DNA from: Bacillota bacterium
GTDB lineage: Bacteria; Bacillota; Clostridia; Lachnospirales; Lachnospiraceae
Assembly: GCA_023407575.1 (NCBI GenBank)
Contig: JAEYLX010000006.1
Span: 124,001-188,000, forward strand
DNA length: 64,000 nt
Direction: 5' to 3'
Shown here piece after piece: positions 59,326 to 64,000 of this stretch. A program made the translations under genes and the position numbers. The notes under the pieces are model-generated. The model had not been told where the DNA came from. It was given only the letters and a program-made list of their open reading frames with translations, and did not search any database. How positions within the stretch are numbered: the first letter of the stretch is position 1; every line of letters starts with the position of its first letter.

Positions 59326-60792
59326 TTAGTTAAAGTAGGTATCCAAAGCATCCTGAACCTGTTGTTTATAGGTTTCCTGGAACTGTGCAGGTGTTACTTC
59401 TCCTTTGATAAGGGACATCAAGTCATATGTAATGCCAAGCTGGTTCCATAGTTCAAAGGTTTCTCTGCTTCCTACGTCTGCCATAACAGCAAAGTTCTTG
59501 TTCTGTAAATCTTCTGTAGATGCTGTAACTGCATACCACCAGAATAAAGTTTCCTCATCATCACGAACTGTTACATCTCCGTCATACCAGTTCCACATGT
59601 CATAAAGCACGTTATAAACTTTTTCAGGGTCTTTCACACCTGCAGGAATGATATAATATTCGCCGGCAGATACTTTACCTGCATTTGTTGCCTGATCACC
59701 GGATGGACCTACAGGCCATTGAACATATGCTGTGTCAAAGGAAAGTGTATATCCATTAGCACCGCCGTAATCATAATCAGCTTTATCTGCTGCAATCCAG
59801 GCTGCGATAGGGAAGAAACCAATGTTACCTTCACGATACTGACCTCTCATGGTTGTTGAATCATCACCACTTTCAAAGTCATAAGGGTAAGCTACATTGT
59901 ACACATTATAAATATCAGACATCATCTGCAATGCTTCACCAGTCGCTGCAGAGGAAAGTTCCTCTGTCTTAGTTGAAGCCACATGTGCACCATTGCTCAT
60001 TAATAACTGCTCGAAGGTTTCATTCGTAAATCCGCAATATCCATACTGATCCGTCTGTCCATCACCATCGCTATCCTTTGTTAAAACCTTGCAATATTCA
60101 ATGAATTTATCCCAGGTCCATTCACCGCGTGCATATAGTTCTCTCGGATCCTCTAAATTGTTATCTGCCAGCATCTGAATATTAAAGCCTAAAGGATAAG
60201 TTGCCTCAACTTTTGTTTGTGCATCCACTCTCTTTAATATTGATGCTTTTCCATCGCCTAAATCTAAATAGGTAATGTTCTTCTTTGTTGTAAATATATC
60301 ACTATCCTCTGGCAGCACTGTCTTTAAATCTGTAGCAAGACCGTTCAGTGCTGCTGGTATACCAAAGGCTAACTCAACCAGATAGATATCGCAATCCGGT
60401 GTTCCTGCTAAAATAGAGTTATTAATTGATTCCTGTACCCCTGCATAAGTGAGGTTCTTCCAATAGAACTCTACATTATATCTCTGTTCAATGGCCGCAA
60501 CATTATCAAATTTCAGATGTGCTATATCCAGACCGGAATAAGACGGATCATCTTCTACTGACTCATTAGAACTATCATAGTATTGCGTCCACCAGGTACC
60601 TATATTAATGATTCTCTTCTCATCTGAGCTACCAGTTGGTGCAGTGGTTGCTTGCGGTGTATCATCTTCCGGATCTGTGGTGTTACCATTTACATTACTA
60701 TTGACATTGCTCGTGTTGTTGCTGCAAGCTGCCAAAGAAAAGACCATCATTAACGCTAAGATAAGAGCTACTACTTTCTTTATATTTCTCAT
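59326..60792 (-). CDS. Carbohydrate ABC transporter substrate-binding lipoprotein (family 1)
   Basis: 488 residues. The signal peptide has lipobox LAAC, then an Asn/Thr-rich spacer (~residues 24-60). The mature protein has the extracellular solute-binding family 1 layout: IINIGTWWTQYYDSS, EQRYNVEFYWKNLTYAGVQESINNSILAGTPDCDIY, YARGEWTWDKFIEYCKVLTKDSDGDGQTDQYG. Aromatic-rich segments fit sugar binding. It partners the permease 2 kb upstream in the same operon; the oligosaccharide is probably a beta-mannoside judging from GH130. Confidence 0.92.
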   Translation of the reverse strand: MRNIKKVVALILALMMVFSLAACSNNTSNVNSNVNGNTTDPEDDTPQATTAPTGSSDEKRIINIGTWWTQYYDSSNESVEDDPSYSGLDIAHLKFDNVAAIEQRYNVEFYWKNLTYAGVQESINNSILAGTPDCDIYLVELAFGIPAALNGLATDLKTVLPEDSDIFTTKKNITYLDLGDGKASILKRVDAQTKVEATYPLGFNIQMLADNNLEDPRELYARGEWTWDKFIEYCKVLTKDSDGDGQTDQYGYCGFTNETFEQLLMSNGAHVASTKTEELSSAATGEALQMMSDIYNVYNVAYPYDFESGDDSTTMRGQYREGNIGFFPIAAWIAADKADYDYGGANGYTLSFDTAYVQWPVGPSGDQATNAGKVSAGEYYIIPAGVKDPEKVYNVLYDMWNWYDGDVTVRDDEETLFWWYAVTASTEDLQNKNFAVMADVGSRETFELWNQLGITYDLMSLIKGEVTPAQFQETYKQQVQDALDTYFN

Positions 60793-60840
60793 TCTACAAT
60801 ATCCTCCATACTGCTGCTAGGCAGCCCAAATATTGAGCGA

Positions 60841-60859
60841 AAATCACCCTTTGTGATTT
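60841..60859 (-). promoter_or_regulatory. Short intergenic hairpin upstream of the binding-protein gene
   Basis: AAATCAC / GTGATTT with a five-base loop in the 104-base gap between the triple-repeat lipoprotein and the binding-protein genes. It is followed on the minus strand by a GC-poor stretch, so processing or mild termination is possible. Confidence 0.4.
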
Positions 60860-60896
60860 TGCCGGTTGAAATAAATGCTTATGATAACCTGCTTAC

Positions 60897-62756
60897 TTAT
60901 TTAGCAGGCTGGCCCAAGCCTACGTTGACACTGTAAACTTCCCATGCAGTATCAGATTCACACTGCAACATCGTACCCCATTTTGATTTGTCATCACCAC
61001 AGAATGCAGCAATTTGCTCATAGGTTACCTGACATATACCATCAAGGTTTGCAGCCTGACCATTGGTGCCGTCGCCAACTCTCATCCAACCAGCTTCTGC
61101 CCCTGGCAGTACCAACCACATTTTACCGGATTCACTTGTGTATTTAACAGATATTACAGAGCCTGGCACTAATGCATCTATGATTTCTTGCGGCATTTCA
61201 AAACCGTTCTGTGCCCAACCATCTCCTGTACAGGCAAAGCCAGCAAAATCAACATTATTGCTCACCATACTCATAGTAGCTGCTGTACCAACTCTTACGC
61301 CATAAACTTCCCAGGCAGTATCAGATTCACACTGTAATCTTGCACCCCAAGTAGATTTATCCTCACCACAGAACCCAGCAATCTGCTCATAGGTGATATA
61401 ACTCTTACCGTTGTAACTTACAGCAGATCCGTTAGTTCCATCGCCAACTCTCATCCAGCCTGCAGCAGCATCTGGAATTACCAACCACATCTTGCCTGAT
61501 TCACTTGTATAATTTACCTCTATTACAGAACCAGGAACTAATGCATCAATGATTTCTTGTGGTATATCAAAACCATTCTGTGCCCAAGCATCTCCCTTGC
61601 AGGCAAAGCCTGTGAATTCTACTGGATTAGATAAGGTGTATACTGGTGCTTTCATACCAACTTTTACGCTGTAAACCTCCCAGGCACCGGAAGCTTCACA
61701 CTGTAGCCTTGCACCCCAAGTAGACTTATCTTCTCCACAGAACTGTGCTATTTGTTCATATGTAATCTGTGCAATATTTTTTGAATTATTGATATATGCT
61801 TTACTGTTGGTGCCATCTCCAACTCTCATCCAGCCTGCAGTTGCATCTGGAATTACCAACCACATATCACCACTGTCACTGGAGTACTCAATTTCGATTA
61901 CAGAACCAGGTACCAGTGCATCAATAATTGCTTGTGGTATATCAAATCCATTTTGTGCCCAGGCATCACCAGTACATGCAAAGCCTTCAAAATTCACAGC
62001 GTTTGTAACAGCTGCAAGGTTAGAAAGATCTTTACCACTGCTTTCAAATCCTGCCGGAGCTACAAATTGTGCCGAACTGTCTGCTACAATAAGGTTTCCA
62101 GAAGCATCTAAGAATCTGATGTTATCGATGTACATGGTAGCATTTCCATTACCTTCCGTTACACCATTGTCTGTCTTTAAAGTTAACATAAAGATATTGC
62201 TGGCATCTGCAACAAATTCTTTGCCGGCTTTGAGCTTGGCAATTGCTGTGTTTGGATTTTTGGACTCCAAATATACAGACCAGTCATATTTCGTTTCTTC
62301 CAGTTTGGCACCAGTCCAGGTGATAATATTACCGGAAGAAGCACTAAAGTTACCGTTTTCATAAGAGGTTCCAATGGTTGCTTCAATGGTTGCAACCTTA
62401 GCAACCTCCGCACCTAAAAGACTGGACGCATCAAATGCTACATAAGGAACTTTACCATCCACATTCTTTACCTGTAATGCTTTACTGCCTTCATAGTCTA
62501 CAATTGATAGCTCCGAGTTGTCTGCATCTGCTGATTGGGTGTACAAAGCAACAAATCCCGTATTACCATCTTCAAAATTAATACTCACTTCTTTGACTAC
62601 TACCTCCGGTGTCGCTGGTTCCGGTGAAGGTGTTGCTGCTTCTGTAACTACATTCGTAACCTCATTATCCGTTGGTTTTGCATCATTTTTGCATCCTGCC
62701 ATAGATATAACCATGGTTCCCACTAGAATGCAGACTAGACATTTTTTGTTCTTCAA
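60897..62756 (-). CDS. Lipoprotein with CBM-like N-terminal module and three tandem ~105-residue repeats
   Basis: 619 residues. Lipobox MAGC near residue 22, a Thr/Pro/Glu linker, then a ~175-residue beta-sandwich resembling carbohydrate-binding modules (INFEDGNTGFVALY... ATMYIDNIRFLDASG). Three repeats follow, each with FAC-GDxWAQNGF, ALVPGSVI, GKMWLVIPDAxAGWMRVGDGTN, YEQIAxFCG and LQCEssxAWEVYxVxVG. Conserved Trp, Cys and Asp suggest repeated sugar-binding sites. It lies inside the sugar ABC operon, so it probably gathers oligosaccharides at the cell surface for the transporter. Confidence 0.8.
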   Translation of the reverse strand: MKNKKCLVCILVGTMVISMAGCKNDAKPTDNEVTNVVTEAATPSPEPATPEVVVKEVSINFEDGNTGFVALYTQSADADNSELSIVDYEGSKALQVKNVDGKVPYVAFDASSLLGAEVAKVATIEATIGTSYENGNFSASSGNIITWTGAKLEETKYDWSVYLESKNPNTAIAKLKAGKEFVADASNIFMLTLKTDNGVTEGNGNATMYIDNIRFLDASGNLIVADSSAQFVAPAGFESSGKDLSNLAAVTNAVNFEGFACTGDAWAQNGFDIPQAIIDALVPGSVIEIEYSSDSGDMWLVIPDATAGWMRVGDGTNSKAYINNSKNIAQITYEQIAQFCGEDKSTWGARLQCEASGAWEVYSVKVGMKAPVYTLSNPVEFTGFACKGDAWAQNGFDIPQEIIDALVPGSVIEVNYTSESGKMWLVIPDAAAGWMRVGDGTNGSAVSYNGKSYITYEQIAGFCGEDKSTWGARLQCESDTAWEVYGVRVGTAATMSMVSNNVDFAGFACTGDGWAQNGFEMPQEIIDALVPGSVISVKYTSESGKMWLVLPGAEAGWMRVGDGTNGQAANLDGICQVTYEQIAAFCGDDKSKWGTMLQCESDTAWEVYSVNVGLGQPAK

Positions 62757-62812
62757 CTTTTTCCATCCTCCTTTTAATTATTTAGTTTTGTTTCGTACCA
62801 GGGGAAGAAAGA

Positions 62813-63805
62813 TCAACCCACAATACCACTTCTCTCCACACCCTCTATAAAGTATCTCTGAAGCAATAGATAGATAATCAATATCGGTAAGACCACCAAT
62901 AATATGCCGGCACTTAAATACAATTCCTGGATGGAAGTATCCAGAACCTTGTAATTATTTGCGATGGTCGCCTGCAATATCGATATCTTTTTACTGATTA
63001 CCACATCCTCGCTAATCAGAAATAACTTCGCAAAAAAAGTATCATTGAACTGCCATACCATAGAAAATACTGCTACGGTAATAACAGCCGGAGTAGCGTT
63101 TACCAGCATAATCCTAAAATAGGTATACCAGACACCTGCTCCATCTACAAAGGCTGCCTCTTCGATTTCCTTGGGCAGTCCTCGGAAAAATTGGTTAAAG
63201 ATATAAATATAAAGTCCTGATCTAAGTCCACAGCCAAGTACCGTCATTAAATACATGGGGAACGGTGTCCCCAGCAGATTAACAGAGGACCCGGTTAACG
63301 CTGTAAATATCCCAAGTGGATCAAATTGTCTGAAGGTTGTATATAATGGAAACATAATGGTGTGTGCCGGAATAACAATCATAACAATCACACAGCCAAA
63401 TAATACCTTTTTAAAAGGAAAATCAAATCTTGCAAAACCATAACCTACCATAGAACAGATAAATATTTGCAATGCCATTAAGGATAAGGAATACAAAAGG
63501 TTCTTAGCTATGGTCGGAAAGTAATTCAATGCTTCAATTACAATTTGATATCTTTCAAGTGTCGGGAACTGTGGCAGAACATATACCATAGGATTGTAGG
63601 CATCTCGATCTGAAGAAATAGAGCTTACAATCATGCCTATGATAGGAGAAAGAATGACATAGCTTACTCCAACCAATATGACCACCTTTAGCAAGGCAAT
63701 TACCAACTTATTTATTTTGCTCAAAAGTATCTTGCCCTGGTACTTATCCTGGCTTATGGCTTTCATCTTTGTGAGATTATTTTTTACACTTACATGATTT
63801 ATCAT
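62813..63805 (-). CDS. Carbohydrate ABC transporter permease, MalG-type
   Basis: The start is ATG 63805 after TTGGAGGTC; the upstream ATG at 63859 has no such site. 330 residues with about six membrane segments. The permease loop EEAAFVDGAGVWYTYFRIMLVNATPA (EAA motif, ~residues 215-240) contacts the ATPase. MalG-class features include an N-terminal helix followed by a large outer loop (SSISSDRDAYNPMVYVLPQFP). Its partner MalF-like permease should lie just beyond the right edge; the ATPase is not in the window and may be a shared one. Confidence 0.93.
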   Translation of the reverse strand: MINHVSVKNNLTKMKAISQDKYQGKILLSKINKLVIALLKVVILVGVSYVILSPIIGMIVSSISSDRDAYNPMVYVLPQFPTLERYQIVIEALNYFPTIAKNLLYSLSLMALQIFICSMVGYGFARFDFPFKKVLFGCVIVMIVIPAHTIMFPLYTTFRQFDPLGIFTALTGSSVNLLGTPFPMYLMTVLGCGLRSGLYIYIFNQFFRGLPKEIEEAAFVDGAGVWYTYFRIMLVNATPAVITVAVFSMVWQFNDTFFAKLFLISEDVVISKKISILQATIANNYKVLDTSIQELYLSAGILLVVLPILIIYLLLQRYFIEGVERSGIVG

Positions 63806-63868
63806 AGTTTGACCTCCAAGTTCTAAGAATGAGTGCGTGCATTCATTTTTAGAACGCATACATCAATG

Positions 63869-63915
63869 TGAAAGCGTTTTTCTTTCACACTTCTCTATTA
63901 TGGCGTAATGCGCCA
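63869..63915 (-). promoter_or_regulatory. Candidate catabolite (cre-like) site and palindrome near the operon's right edge
   Basis: TGAAAGCGTTTTTC (63869-63882), part of the near-palindrome TGAAAGCG-TTTTT-CTTTCA, fits the CcpA cre pattern TGWAARCGYTWNCW with one deviation. ATGGCG-TAATG-CGCCAT (63899-63915) is a second inverted repeat. Both lie upstream of the permease gene. CcpA or LacI-family control of the sugar operon would be expected. Confidence 0.45.
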
Positions 63916-64000
63916 TCTTAAAATGTGAGAAAAAAGACTGCAAAATAAGCTGTTAATTGTAGTAGAAGGTTCGTTTCTGTATGAGTCCGCAGATCAGTAC

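Overview
The window is low-GC DNA from an anaerobic Firmicute, most like a plant-polysaccharide-degrading Lachnospiraceae (Clostridium cluster XIVa, the C. phytofermentans type). The signs are strong AGGAGG ribosome sites, many GTG/TTG starts, lipobox lipoproteins, a spore-photoproduct-lyase homologue, GH53/GH2/GH130 glycosidases with a carbohydrate ABC system, and many small regulator/acetyltransferase genes. The species assignment is inference.

Layout. 0-9 kb: secreted serine hydrolase, Big2-domain protein, membrane-anchored class D beta-lactamase-like protein, XRE regulator, ECF sigma/anti-sigma pair, AraC-GyrI regulator. 9.1-19.6 kb, all minus strand: the most unusual locus. It runs AraC regulator, two sister cell-surface proteins, a NifH-like reductase, an iron/cobalamin-type ABC importer (binding protein, permease, ATPase), then NifD-like and NifK-like subunits, ending at a hairpin terminator. 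The NifD-like subunit keeps three cluster cysteines and the NifK-like subunit one, so the pair looks like a dark-operative-reductase-type enzyme (BchNB/CfbD style) rather than a nitrogenase. No cofactor-assembly gene (nifB/E/N) is present. My working model is capture at the surface, import, then reductive processing of a metal or tetrapyrrole-like compound. The substrate is unknown.

19.8-23.5 kb: LysE exporter, small Cys-rich protein, MerR regulator, a strong promoter carrying a Fur-like box in front of a short terminated RNA, glutaredoxin-like protein and acetate/succinate channel. 23.7-27.2 kb: a tRNA-Gly gene followed by a decayed tyrosine integrase and a 3.4-kb insert bounded on the right by a copy of the tRNA 3' end, a small integrated element. 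27.4-50 kb: accessory region of acetyltransferases, lipoproteins, two more ECF sigma/anti-sigma pairs, MerR, methyltransferase, PhzF, glyoxalase, a CTP-synthase-like amidotransferase and several decayed genes. Two genes here are preceded by promoter, leader peptide and terminator arrangements, one leader resembling the ErmC stalling peptide. 50-56 kb: spore-photoproduct-lyase homologue, chorismate synthase, large GH2 enzyme. 56-64 kb: acetyltransferase, AraC, CD3324-type regulator with a leader peptide, then a minus-strand mannoside/oligosaccharide operon (permease, triple-repeat lipoprotein, binding protein, GH130 phosphorylase).

Two diverged copies of a roughly 172-nt hairpin-rich element, with covarying stems and near-identical internal-loop sequences, sit at 14.7 kb (inside the nitrogenase-like operon) and 58.1 kb (beside GH130). 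They look like a structured RNA I cannot assign to a family.
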